A DNA stretch of 64,000 nucleotides, from the NCBI GenBank assembly GCA_918807975.1, contig OU964919.1, positions 27,287,824-27,351,823 on the forward strand. Direction: 5' to 3'. The notes beneath the pieces are model-generated. The model did not search any database and had not been told where the DNA came from. It saw only the letters and a program-made list of their open reading frames with translations. This DNA comes from Aplidium turbinatum (lineage: Eukaryota; Chordata; Ascidiacea; Aplousobranchia; Polyclinidae). A program made the position numbers and the translations under genes. This document shows positions 1-10,500 of the stretch, piece after piece. The number at the start of each line of letters is the position of its first letter. Position 1 is the stretch's first letter.

Positions 1-1224
1 AAAAATTGTTTTTTCAAAAAAATTTTTCTAAGACATTTCATACAGTGAAAAATAATTTTTTTTTGCGAAACTGTCTAATTCTTTTTGTTTGAAACTAACG
101 TCATTAAAAATTGTCTAAGAAAGTTTTTTTACGTACTAAAAGTGAAAATTATTGAAAAAAATTTTCTTTTCAAAAGAAATTTTCAAAAATTTTTCAAAGA
201 CATTTCATACAGTGAAAAATAATTTTTTTTTGCGAAGCTGTCTAATTCTTTTGTTTGAAACTAACGTCATTAAAAATTGTCTAAGAAAGTTTTTTTACGT
301 ACTAAAAGTGAAAATTATTGAAAAAAATTTTCTTTTCAAAAAAAATTTTTCAAAGACATTTCATACAGTGAAAAATAAATTTTTTTTGCGAAGCTGTCTA
401 ATTCTTTTTGTTTGAAACTAACGTCATTAAAAATTGTCTAAGAAAGTTTTTTTACGTACTAAAAGTGAAAATTATTGAAAAAAATTTTCTTTTCAAAATA
501 AATTTTCAAAAATTTTTCTAAGACATTTCATACAGTGAAAAATAATTCTTTTTTGCGAAACTGTCTAATTCTTTTTGTTTGAAACTAACGTCATTAAAAA
601 TTGTCTAAGAAAGTTTTTTTACGTACTAAAAGTGAAAATTATTGAAAAAAAATTGTCTTTTCAAAAAAATTTCTCTAAGACATTTCATACAGTGAAAAAT
701 AATTTTTTTTTGCGAAACTGTCTAATTCTTTTTGTTTGAAACTAACGTCATTAAAAATTGTCTAAGAAAGTTTTTTTACGTACTAAAAGTGAAAATCATT
801 GAAAAAAAATTGTCTTTTCAAAAAAATTTTTCCAAGACATTTCATACAGTAAAAAATAATTTTTTTTTGCGAAACTGTCTAATTCTTTTTGTTTGAAACT
901 AACGTCATTAAAAATTGTCTAAGAAAGTTTTTTTACGTACTAAAAGTGAAAATTATTGAAAACAAATTGTCTTTTCAAAAAAATTTTTCTAAGACATTTC
1001 ATACAGTGAAAAATAATTTTTTTTTGCGAAGCTGTCTAATTCTTTTGTTTGAAACTAACGTCATTAAAAATTGTCTAAGAAAGTTTTTTTACGTACTAAA
1101 AGTGAAAATTATTGAAAAAAATTTTCTTTTCAAAAAAAATTTTCAAAAATTTTTTTAAGACATTTCATACAGTGAAAAATAATTTTTTTTTGCGAAACTG
1201 TCTAATTCTTTTTGTTTGAAACTA

Positions 1225-1382
1225 ACGTCATTAAAAATTGTCTAAGAAAGTTTTTTTACGTACTAAAAGTGAAAATTATTGAAAAAAAATTGTCTTTTCA
1301 AAAGATATATTTCTAAGACTCTTCATACAGTGAAAAATAATTTTTTTTTGCGAAACTGTCTAATTCTTTTTGTTTGAAACTA
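1225..1382 (+). repeat. 158-bp monomer subtype with GATATATTTC
   Basis: This subtype replaces the usual A7/T5 junction after CTTTTC with AAAAGATATATTTCTAAG. The change also makes a perfect small inverted repeat, CTTTT-C-AAAAG. The subtype recurs in both alpha and beta blocks (for example near 3,385, 4,530, 7,290, 8,100, 10,865, 14,752, 17,170, 20,695, 23,430, 26,185, 29,745, 33,815, 37,855, 41,085, 44,325, 47,090, 53,695, 56,445 and 62,895). Some copies also read GACTCTTCAT instead of GACATTTCAT. GATATATT resembles a TATA box, but nothing else supports a promoter. Confidence 0.85.
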
Positions 1383-1539
1383 ACGTCATTAAAAATTGTC
1401 TAAGAAAGTTTTTTTACGTACTAAAAGTGAAAATTATTGAAAAAAAATTGTCTTTTCAAAAAATTTTTTCTAAGACATTTCATACAGTGAAAAATAATTT
1501 TTTTTTGCGAAACTGTCTAATTCTTTTTGTTTGAAACTA

Positions 1540-1707
1540 ACGTCATTAAAAATTATCTAAGAAAGTTTTTTTACGTACTAAAAGTGAAAATTATTGAAAA
1601 AAAATTGTCTTTTCAAAAAAAATTTTCAAAAACTTTTCTAAGACATTTCATACAGTGAAAAATAATTTTTTTTTGCGAAACTGTCTAATTCTTTTTGTTT
1701 TAAACTA
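1540..1707 (+). repeat. Representative long monomer (168 bp)
   Basis: The long class differs from the short class by 10-11 bp at one place, just after CTTTTC. The short form has one TTTTCAAAAA-like motif there, while the long form has two in a row before TCTAAGAC. It therefore looks like a small internal duplication and not random padding. Sub-variants have AACTTTTC, AATTTTTC, AAGTTTTC or GTTTTTTT after the second motif. Copies with TTTTC instead of TTGTC before this region are one base shorter (167 bp). Long copies are interspersed with short ones, usually one in every two or three. The added length is close to one DNA helical turn. Confidence 0.93.
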
Positions 1708-2188
1708 ACGTCATTAAAAATTGTCTAAGAAAGTTTTTTTACGTACTAAAAGTGAAAATTATTGAAAAAAAATTGTCTTTTCAAAAAAATTTTTCTAAGA
1801 CATTTCATACAGTGAAAAATAATTTTTTTTTCCGAAACTGTCTAATTCTTTTTGTTTGAAACTAACGTCATTAAAAATTGTCTAAGAAAGTTTTTTTACG
1901 TACTAAAAGTGAAAATTATTGAAAACAAATTGTCTTTTCAAAAATATTTTTCTAAGACATTTCATACAGTGAAAAATAATTTTTTTTTGCGAAACTGTCT
2001 AAATCTTTTTGTTTGAAACTAACGTCATTAAAAATTGTCTAAGAAAGTTTTTTTACGTACTAAAAGTGAAAATTATTGAAAAAAGTTTTCTTTTCAAAAA
2101 AAATTTTCAAAAATTTTTCTAAGACATTTCATACAGTGAAAAATATTTTTTTTTTGTGAAACTGTCTAATTCTTTTTGTTTGAAACTA

Positions 2189-2348
2189 ACGTCATTAAAA
2201 ATTGTCTAAGAAAGTTTTTTTACGTACTAAAAGTGAAAATTATTGAAAACAAATTGTCTTTTCAAAAAAATTTTTTTTCTAAGACATTTCATACAGTGAA
2301 AAATAATTTTTTTTTGCGAAACTGTCTAATTCTTTTTGTTTGAAACTA
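2189..2348 (+). repeat. 160-bp monomer subtype with an extended T-tract
   Basis: This subtype carries AAAACAAATTGTC and then a run of eight T before CTAAGAC, which gives 160 bp. It recurs near 6,170, 9,730, 12,490, 13,460, 15,890, 24,410, 28,610, 30,230, 33,000, 34,950, 38,820, 45,950, 48,720 and 49,690, nearly always following a monomer with TGTGAAACTG. That fixed order makes it a good marker of higher-order phase. It is missing from the second super-repeat copy near 42,500 and from the duplicated region 57,300-61,300, where whole-monomer losses have occurred. Confidence 0.85.
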
Positions 2349-3623
2349 ACGTCATTAAAAATTGTCTAAGAAAGTTTTTTTACGTACTAAAAGTGAAAAT
2401 TATTGAAAAAAAATTTTCTTTTCAAAAAAAATTTTCAAAAATTTTTCTAAGACATTTCACACAGTTAAAAATAATTTTTTTTTGCGAAACTGTCTAATTC
2501 TTTTTGTTTGAAACTAACGTCATTAAAAATTATCTAAGAAAGTTTTTTTACGTACTAAAAGTGAAAATTATTGAAAAAAAATTGTCTTTTCAAAAAAAAT
2601 TTTCAAAAACTTTTCTAAGACATTTCATACAGTGAAAAATAATTTTTTTTTGCGAAACTGTCTAATTCTTTTTGTTTTAAACTAACGTCATTAAAAATTG
2701 TCTAAGAAAGTTTTTTTACGTACTAAAAGTGAAAATTATTGAAAAAAAATTGTCTTTTCAAAAAAATTTTTCTAAGACATTTCATACAGTGAAAAATAAT
2801 TTTTTTTTCCGAAACTGTCTAATTCTTTTTGTTTGAAACTAACGTCATTAAAAATTGTCTAAGAAAGTTTTTTTACGTACTAAAAGTGAAAATTATTGAA
2901 AACAAATTGTCTTTTCAAAAATATTTTTCTAAGACATTTCATACAGTGAAAAATAATTTTTTTTTGCGAAACTGTCTAATTCTTTTTGTTTGAAACTAAC
3001 GTCATTAAAAATTGTCTAAGAAAGTTTTTTTACGTACTAAAAGTGAAAATTATTGAAAAAAAATTGTCTTTTCAAAAAATTTTTTCTAAGACATTTCATA
3101 CAGTGAAAAATAATTTTTTTTGCAAAACTGTCTAATTCTTTTTGTTTGAAACTAACGTCATTAAAAATTGTCTAAGAAAGTTTTTTTACGTACTAAAAGT
3201 GAAAATTATTGAAAAAAAATTGTCTTTTCAAAAAAATTTCTCTAAGACATTTCATACAGTGAAAAATAATTTTTTTTTGCGAAACTGTCTAATTCTTTTT
3301 GTTTGAAACTAACGTCATTAAAAATTGTCTAAGAAAGTTTTTTTACGTACTAAAAGAGAAAATTATTGAAAAAAAATTGTCTTTTCAAAAGATATATTTC
3401 TAAGACATTTCATACAGTGAAAAATAATTTTTTTTTGCGAAACTGTCTAATTCTTTTTGTTTGAAACTAACGTCATTAAAAATTGTCTAAGAAAGTTTTT
3501 TTACGTACTAAAAGTGAAAATTATTGAAAAAAAATTGTCTTTTCAAAAACAATTTTCAAAAAGTTTTCTAAGACATTTCATACAGTGAAAAATAATTTGT
3601 TTTTGCGAAACTGTCTAATTCTT

Positions 3624-3694
3624 TTTGTTTGAAACTAACGTCATTAAAAATTGTCTAAGAAAGTTTTTTTACGTACTAAAAGTGAAAATTATTG
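3624..3694 (+). other. Conserved core of the monomer with two ACGT boxes
   Basis: Across the array the stretch from TTTGTTTGAAACTA through ACGTCATT, GTCTAAGAAAG and TACGTACTAAAAGTG to ATTATTG varies least. Departures are few and mostly recur as block-specific variants (TTATCTAAG, AAAGAGAAA, AAATCATTG, CGTCAATAA, CTAAACGTG). The two ACGT boxes lie 33 bp apart, about three helical turns. One lies in ACGTCATT, whose complement contains TGACGT, the half-site recognised by CREB/ATF-type bZIP proteins. The other lies in the palindrome TACGTA. The rest of the monomer is clearly more variable. Such a conserved window could mark a protein-binding site, as the CENP-B box does in alpha satellite, but no CENP-B box is present. 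Binding is inference. Confidence 0.5.
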
Positions 3695-3714
3695 AAAAAA
3701 AATTGTCTTTTCAA
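3692..3714. other. Dyad TTGAAAA / TTTTCAA
   Basis: Seven-base arms TTGAAAA (3692-3698) and TTTTCAA (3708-3714) flank a 9-base spacer. Monomers with TTTTC in place of TTGTC have an 8-base spacer. Nearly every copy keeps this dyad even though the spacer is in the variable part of the monomer. It could extrude as a small hairpin or serve as a symmetric binding site. The symmetry is visible; any structure in the cell is inference. Confidence 0.7.
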
Positions 3715-3732
3715 AAAAATTTTTCTAAGACA

Positions 3733-3747
3733 TTTCATACAGTGAAA
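3733..3747. other. Dyad TTTCA / TGAAA
   Basis: TTTCA and TGAAA are perfect five-base arms around a five-base spacer (TACAG). Most monomers keep it. Exceptions recur as block-specific variants: TTCACACAG, TTCATTCAG, AGTTCATAC, AATTCATAC, CTCTTCATAC and TTCATACCG. With the TTGAAAA/TTTTCAA dyad it gives each monomer two short inverted repeats about 40 bp apart. Confidence 0.65.
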
Positions 3748-3930
3748 AATAATTTTTTTTTGCGAAACTGTCTAATTCTTTTTGTTTGAAACTAACGTCA
3801 TTAAAAATTGTCTAAGAAAGTTTTTTTACGTACTAAAAGTGAAAATTATTGAAAAAAATTTTCTTTTCAAAAGAAATTTTCAAAAATTTTTCTAAGACAT
3901 TTCATACAGTGAAAAATAATTTTTTTTTGC

Positions 3931-6900
3931 GAAAGTGTCTAATTCTTTTGTTTGAAACTAACGTCATTAAAAATTGTCTAAGAAAGTTTTTTACGTACTA
4001 AAAGTGAAAATTATTGAAAAAAATTTTCTTTTCAAAAAAAATTTTTCAAAGACATTTCATACAGTGAAAAATAAATTTTTTTTGCGAAGCTGTCTAATTC
4101 TTTTTGTTTGAAACTAACGTCATTAAAAATTGTCTAAGAAAGTTTTTTTACGTACTAAAAGTGAAAATTATTGAAAAAAATTTTCTTTTCAAAATAAATT
4201 TTCAAAAATTTTTCTAAGACATTTCAAACAGTGAAAAATAATTTGTTTTTGCGAAACTGTCTAATTCTTTTTGTTTGAAACTAACGTCATTAAAAATTGT
4301 CTAAGAAAGTTTTTTTACGTACTAAAAGTGAAAATTATTGAAAAAAAATTGTCTTTTCAAAAAAAATTTTCAAAAAGTTTTCTAAGACGTTTCATACAGT
4401 GAAAAATAATTTGTTTTTGCGAAACTGTCTAATTCTTTTTGTTTGAAACTAACGTCATTAAAAATTGTCTAAGAAAGTTTTTTTACGTACTAAAAGTGAA
4501 AATTATTGAAAAAAAGTTGTCTTTTCAAAAGATATATTTCTAAGACATTTCATACAGTGAAAAATAATTTTTTTTTGCGAAACTGTCTAATTCTTTTTGT
4601 TTGAAACTAACGTCATTAAAAATTGTCTAAGAAAGTTTTTTTACGTACTAAAAGTGAAAATTATTGAAAAAAATTGTCTTTTCAAAAAAAGTTTTTCTAA
4701 GACATTTCATTCAGTGAAAAATAATTTTTTTTTGCGAAACTGTCTAAATCTTTTTGTTTGAAACTAACGTCATTAAAAATTGTCTAAGAAAGTTTTTTTA
4801 CGTACTAAAAGTGAAAATTATTGAAAAAAATTTTCTTTTCAAAATAAATTTTCAAAAATTTTTCTAAGACATTTCATACAGTGAAAAATAATTTTTTTTT
4901 GCGAAACTGTCTAATTCTTTTTGTTTGAAACTAACGTCATTAAAAATTGTCTAAGAAAATTTTTTTACGTACTAAAAGTGAAAATTATTGAAAAAAATTT
5001 TCTTTTCAAAAAAAATTTTCAAAAATTTTTCTAAGACAGTTCATACAGTGAAAAATAATTTTTTTTTGTGAAACTGTCTAATTCTTTTTGTTTGAAACTA
5101 ACGTCATTAAAAATTGTCTAAGAAAGTTTTTTTACGTACTAAAAGTGAAAATTATTGAAAACAAATTGTCTTTTCAAAAAAATTTTTCTAAGACAATTCA
5201 TACAGTGAAAAATAATTTTTTTTTGCTAAACTGTCTAATTCTTTTTGTTTGAAACTAACGTCATTAAAAATTGTCTAAGAAAGTTTTTTTACGTACTAAA
5301 AGTGAAAATTATTGAAAAAAATTTTCTTTTCAAAAAAAATTTTCAAAAATTTTTCTAAGACATTTCACACAGTGAAAAATAATTTTTTTTTGCGAAACTG
5401 TCTAATTCTTTTTGTTTGAAACTAACGTCATTAAAAATTATCTAAGAAAGTTTTTTTACGTACTAAAAGTGAAAATTATTGAAAAAAAATTGTCTTTTCA
5501 AAAAAAATTTTCAAAAACTTTTCTAAGACATTTCATACAGTGAAAAATAATTTTTTTTTGCGAAACTGTCTAATTCTTTTTGTTTGAAACTAACGTCATT
5601 AAAAATTGTCTAAGAAAGTTTTTTTACGTACTAAAAGTGAAAATTATTGAAAAAAAATTGTCTTTTCAAAAAAATTTTTCTAAGACATTTCATACAGTGA
5701 AAAATAATTTTTTTTCCGAAACTGTCTAATTCTTTTTGTTTGAAACTAACGTCAATAAAAATTGTCTAAGAAAGTTTTCTTACGTACTAAAAGTGAAAAT
5801 TATTGAAAACAAATTGTCTTTTCAAAAATATTTTTCTAAGACATTTCATACAGTGAAAAATAATTTTTTTTTGCGAAACTGTCTAATTCTTTTTGTTTGA
5901 AACTAACGTCATTAAAAATTGTCTAAGAAAGTTTTTTTACGTACTAAAAGTGAAAATTATTGAAAAAAGTTTTCTTTTCAAAAAAAATTTTCAAAAATTT
6001 TTCTAAGACATTTCATACAGTGAAAAATATTTTTTTTTTGTGAAACTGTCTAATTCTTTTTGTTTGAAACTAACGTCATTAAAAATTGTCTAAGAAAGTT
6101 TTTTTACGTACTAAAAGTGAAAATTATTGAAAACAAATTGTCTTTTCAAAAAAATTTTTTTTCTAAGACATTTCATACAGTGAAAAATAATTTTTTTTTG
6201 CGAAACTGTCTAATTCTTTTTGTTTGAAACTAACGTCATTAAAAATTGTCTAAGAAAGTTTTTTTACGTACTAAAAGTGAAAATTATTGAAAAAAAATTT
6301 TCTTTTCAAAAAAAATTTTCAAAAATTTTTCTAAGACATTTCACACAGTTAAAAATAATTTTTTTTTGCGAAACTGTCTAATTCTTGTTGTTTGAAACTA
6401 ACGTCATTAAAAATTGTCTAAGAAAGTTTTTTTACGTACTAAAAGTGAAAATTATTGAAAACAAATTGTCTTTTCAAAAAAATTTTTCTAAGACATTTCA
6501 TACAGTGAAAAATAATTTTTTTTTGCTAAACTGTCTAATGCTTTTTGTTTGAAACTAACGTCATTAAAAATTGTCTAAGAAAGTTTTTTTACGTACTAAA
6601 AGTGAAAATTATTGAAAAAAATTTTCTTTTCAAAAAAAATTTTCAAAAATTTTTCTAAGACATTTCACACAGTGAAAAAAAATTTTTTTTTGCGAAACTG
6701 TCTAATTCTTTTTGTTTGAAACTAACGTCATTAAAAATTATCTAAGAAAGTTTTTTTACGTACTAAAAGTGAAAATTATTAAAAAAAAAATTGTCTTTTC
6801 AAAAAAAATTTTCAAAAACTTTTCTAAGACATTTCATACAGTGAAAAATAATTTTTTTTTGTGAAACTGTCTAATTCTTTTTGTTTGAAACTAACGTCAT

Positions 6901-7501
6901 TAAAAATTGTCTAAGAAAGTTTTTTTACGTACTAAAAGTGAAAATTATTGAAAACAAATTGTCTTTTCAAAAAAATTTTTCTAAGACATTTCATACAGTG
7001 AAAAATAATTTTTTTTTGCTAAACTGTCTAATTCTTTTTGTTTGAAACTAACGTCATTAAAAATTGTCTAAGAAAGTTTTTTTACGTACTAAAAGTGAAA
7101 ATTATTGAAAAAAATTTTCTTTTCAAAAAAAATTTTCAAAAGTTTTTTTAAGACATTTCATACAGTGAAAAATAATTTTTTTTTGCGAAACTGTCTAATT
7201 CCTTTTGTTTGAAACTAACGTCATTAAAAATTGTCTAAGAAAGTTTTTTTACGTACTAAAAGTGAAAATTATTGAAAAAAAGTTGTCTTTTCAAAAGATA
7301 TATTTCTAAGACATTTCATACAGTGAAAAATAATTTTTTTTTGCGAAACTGTCTAATTCTTTTTGTTTGAAACTAACGTCATTAAAAATTGTCTAAGAAA
7401 GTTTTTTTACGTACTAAACGTGAAAATTATTGAAAAAAATTGTCTTTTCAAAAAAAGTTTTTCTAAGACATTTCATTCAGTGAAAAATAATTTTTTTTTG
7501 C
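3931..7501 (+). repeat. Beta higher-order unit 1 (about 3,571 bp, about 22 monomers)
   Basis: The unit starts at GAAAGTGTCTAATTC and is repeated from 7,502. Paired markers confirm the period: ATTCTTGTTG at 6,381 and 9,951 (3,570 bp apart) and the CTAAACG variant at 7,411 and 10,980 (3,569). Beta-specific monomers within it carry GACAGTTCAT (5,034), GACAATTCAT, GCTAAACTG and TTCATTCAG. Its second-copy counterpart, 40,484-43,726, is 327 bp shorter because two adjacent monomers (about 5,960-6,287) are missing there. Confidence 0.85.
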
Positions 7502-10500
7502 GAAAGTGTCTCTTCTTTTGTTTGAAACTAACGTCATTAAAAATTGTCTAAGAAAGTTTTTTACGTACTAAAAGTGAAAATTATTGAAAAAAATTTTCTT
7601 TTCAAAAAAAATTTTTCAAAGACATTTCATACAGTGAAAAATAAATTTTTTTTGCGAAGCTGTCTAATTCTTTTTGTTTGAAACTAACGTCATTAAAAAT
7701 TGTCTAAGAAAGTTTTTTTACGTACTAAAAGTGAAAATTATTGAAAAAAATTTTCTTTTCAAAATAAATTTTCAAAAATTTTTCTAAGACATTTCATACA
7801 GTGAAAAATAATTTGTTTTTGCGAAACTGTCTAATTCTTTTTGTTTGAAACTAACGTCATTAAAAATTGTCTAAGAAAGTTTTTTTACGTACTAAAAGTG
7901 AAAATTATTGAAAAAAAATTGTCTTTTCAAAAAAAATTTTCAAAAAGTTTTCTAAGACGTTTCATACAGTGAAAAATAATTTGTTTTTGCGAAACTGTCT
8001 AATTCTTTTTGTTTGAAACTAACGTCATTAAAAATTGTCTAAGAAAGTTTTTTTACGTACTAAAAGTGAAAATTATTGAAAAAAAGTTGTCTTTTCAAAA
8101 GATATATTTCTAAGACATTTCATACAGTGAAAAATAATTTTTTTTTGCGAAACTGTCTAATTCTTTTTGTTTGAAACTAACGTCATTAAAAATTGTCTAA
8201 GAAAGTTTTTTTACGTACTAAAAGTGAAAATTATTGAAAAAAATTGTCTTTTCAAAAAAAGTTTTTCTAAGACATTTCATTCAGTGAAAAATAATTTTTT
8301 TTTGCGAAACTGTCTAAATCTTTTTGTTTGAAACTAACGTCATTAAAAATTGTCTAAGAAAGTTTTTTTACGTACTAAAAGTGAAAATTATTGAAAAAAA
8401 TTTTCTTTTCAAAATAAATTTTCAAAAATTTTTCTAAGACATTTCATACAGTGAAAAATAATTTTTTTTTGCGAAACTGTCTAATTCTTTTTGTTTGAAA
8501 CTAACGTCATTAAAAATTGTCTAAGAAAATTTTTTTACGTACTAAAAGTGAAAATTATTGAAAAAAATTTTCTTTTCAAAAAAAATTTTCAAAAATTTTT
8601 CTAAGACAGTTCATACAGTGAAAAATAATTTTTTTTTGTGAAACTGTCTAATTCTTTTTGTTTGAAACTAACGTCATTAAAAATTGTCTAAGAAAGTTTT
8701 TTTACGTACTAAAAGTGAAAATTATTGAAAACAAATTGTCTTTTCAAAAAAATTTTTCTAAGACAATTCATACAGTGAAAAATAATTTTTTTTTGCTAAA
8801 CTGTCTAATTCTTTTTGTTTGAAACTAACGTCATTAAAAATTGTCTAAGAAAGTTTTTTTACGTACTAAAAGTGAAAATTATTGAAAAAAATTTTCTTTT
8901 CAAAAAAAATTTTCAAAAATTTTTCTAAGACATTTCACACAGTGAAAAATAATTTTTTTTTGCGAAACTGTCTAATTCTTTTTGTTTGAAACTAACGTCA
9001 TTAAAAATTATCTAAGAAAGTTTTTTTACGTACTAAAAGTGAAAATTATTGAAAAAAAATTGTCTTTTCAAAAAAAATTTTCAAAAACTTTTCTAAGACA
9101 TTTCATACAGTGAAAAATAATTTTTTTTTGCGAAACTGTCTAATTCTTTTTGTTTGAAACTAACGTCATTAAAAATTGTCTAAGAAAGTTTTTTTACGTA
9201 CTAAAAGTGAAAATTATTGAAAAAAAATTGTCTTTTCAAAAAAATTTTTCTAAGACATTTCATACAGTGAAAAATAATTTTTTTTCCGAAACTGTCTAAT
9301 TCTTTTTGTTTGAAACTAACGTCAATAAAAATTGTCTAAGAAAGTTTTCTTACGTACTAAAAGTGAAAATTATTGAAAACAAATTGTCTTTTCAAAAATA
9401 TTTTTCTAAGACATTTCATACAGTGAAAAATAATTTTTTTTTGCGAAACTGTCTAATTCTTTTTGTTTGAAACTAACGTCATTAAAAATTGTCTAAGAAA
9501 GTTTTTTTACGTACTAAAAGTGAAAATTATTGAAAAAAATTTTCTTTTCAAAAAAAATTTTCAAAAATTTTTCTAAGACATTTCATACAGTGAAAAATAT
9601 TTTTTTTTTGTGAAACTGTCTAATTCTTTTTGTTTGAAACTAACGTCATTAAAAATTGTCTAAGAAAGTTTTTTTACGTACTAAAAGTGAAAATTATTGA
9701 AAACAAATTGTCTTTTCAAAAAAATTTTTTTTCTAAGACATTTCATACAGTGAAAAATAATTTTTTTTTGCGAAACTGTCTAATTCTTTTTGTTTGAAAC
9801 TAACGTCATTAAAAATTGTCTAAGAAAGTTTTTTTACGTACTAAAAGTGAAAATTATTGAAAAAAAATTTTCTTTTCAAAAAAAATTTTCAAAAATTTTT
9901 CTAAGACATTTCACACAGTTAAAAATAATTTTTTTTTGCGAAACTGTCTAATTCTTGTTGTTTGAAACTAACGTCATTAAAAATTGTCTAAGAAAGTTTT
10001 TTTACGTACTAAAAGTGAAAATTATTGAAAACAAATTGTCTTTTCAAAAAAATTTTTCTAAGACATTTCATACAGTGAAAAATAATTTTTTTTTGCTAAA
10101 CTGTCTAATGCTTTTTGTTTGAAACTAACGTCATTAAAAATTGTCTAAGAAAGTTTTTTTACGTACTAAAAGTGAAAATTATTGAAAAAAATTTTCTTTT
10201 CAAAAAAAATTTTCAAAAATTTTTCTAAGACATTTCACACAGTGAAAAAAAATTTTTTTTTGCGAAACTGTCTAATTCTTTTTGTTTGAAACTAACGTCA
10301 TTAAAAATTATCTAAGAAAGTTTTTTTACGTACTAAAAGTGAAAATTATTGAAAAAAAATTGTCTTTTCAAAAAAAATTTTCAAAAACTTTTCTAAGACA
10401 TTTCATACAGTGAAAAGTAATTTTTTTTTGTGAAACTGTCTAATTCTTTTTGTTTGAAACTAACGTCATTAAAAATTGTCTAAGAAAGTTTTTTTACGTA

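Larger units (their letters stand above)
3638..3794 (+). repeat. Representative short monomer (157 bp)
   Basis: This copy matches the majority base at essentially every position, so it serves as a type monomer. It is phased to start at ACGTCATT. In order it holds an A5 run, TGTCTAAGAAAG, a T7 run, TACGTACTAAAAGTG, ATTATTG, an A8 run, TGTCTTTTC, an A7/T5 junction, TCTAAGACATTTCATACAG, TGAAAAATAA, a T9 run, GCGAAACTGTCTAATTC and TTTGTTTGAAACTA. At 157 bp it is about the length of DNA in one nucleosome. A-tracts and T-tracts are centred roughly 10-12 bp apart over much of the unit, an arrangement known to favour DNA curvature. I inferred the curvature and did not compute it. Confidence 0.93.
3654..3810 (+). 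repeat. Internal two-lobe structure of the monomer
   Basis: The type monomer can be split at its two TCTAAGA motifs into lobe A (3654-3723, 70 bp) and lobe B (3724-3810, 87 bp). Both lobes keep the order TCTAAGA, TAC, AGTGAAAA, a long A- or T-run, TGTCT. The spacing differs by 10 bp between the first and third landmarks and by about 5 bp between the third and last. This suggests that the present unit arose as a dimer of an ancestral unit of about 70-80 bp whose halves then diverged. The shared landmarks are visible in the sequence. The dimer origin is inference, because AT-rich sequence can match by chance. Confidence 0.55.
1..3930 (+). repeat. Alpha-type block, first copy
   Basis: This block begins inside a monomer and is marked by GAAGCTG, TTTCTCTAAG, AAAACAATTTTC, TTCCGAAACTG and TTTTAAACTA variants in a set order. 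Positions 1 to about 2,500 are found again nearly unchanged at 22,142 and 36,553. The first 1,500 or so bases also recur at 55,143, and the first 800 or so at 18,618 and 52,090. The block ends where the GAAAGTG variant at 3,931 opens the beta tandem. Coordinates are monomer-level approximations, since adjoining blocks share the same backbone. Confidence 0.75.

Noticed and set aside
152-415. 87-codon open frame, recurring at 18,769, 22,293, 36,704, 52,241 and 55,294
   Set aside because: It is two satellite monomers read in a chance-open frame, with the same peptide motif appearing twice. Monomer lengths are not multiples of three, so the frame cannot persist, and the identical copies reflect block duplication and not selection on a protein.
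889-1158. 89-codon open frame, recurring at 23,030, 25,775, 37,441, 56,031 and 62,481
   Set aside because: The same reasoning applies. It begins inside the monomer core, shows no protein domain, and is Lys/Phe/Asn-rich as expected from A- and T-runs.
1290-1320. TATA-box-like GATATATTTC as a promoter
   Set aside because: It occurs only in one monomer subtype of a 79% A+T satellite, with no supporting element or transcript. Chance is sufficient.
7363-7551. 62-63-codon open frames here and at 40,177, 43,588 and 63,601
   Set aside because: These are shorter versions of the same satellite reading, lengthened or cut by single-base changes in T-tracts. There is no sign of a coding gene.
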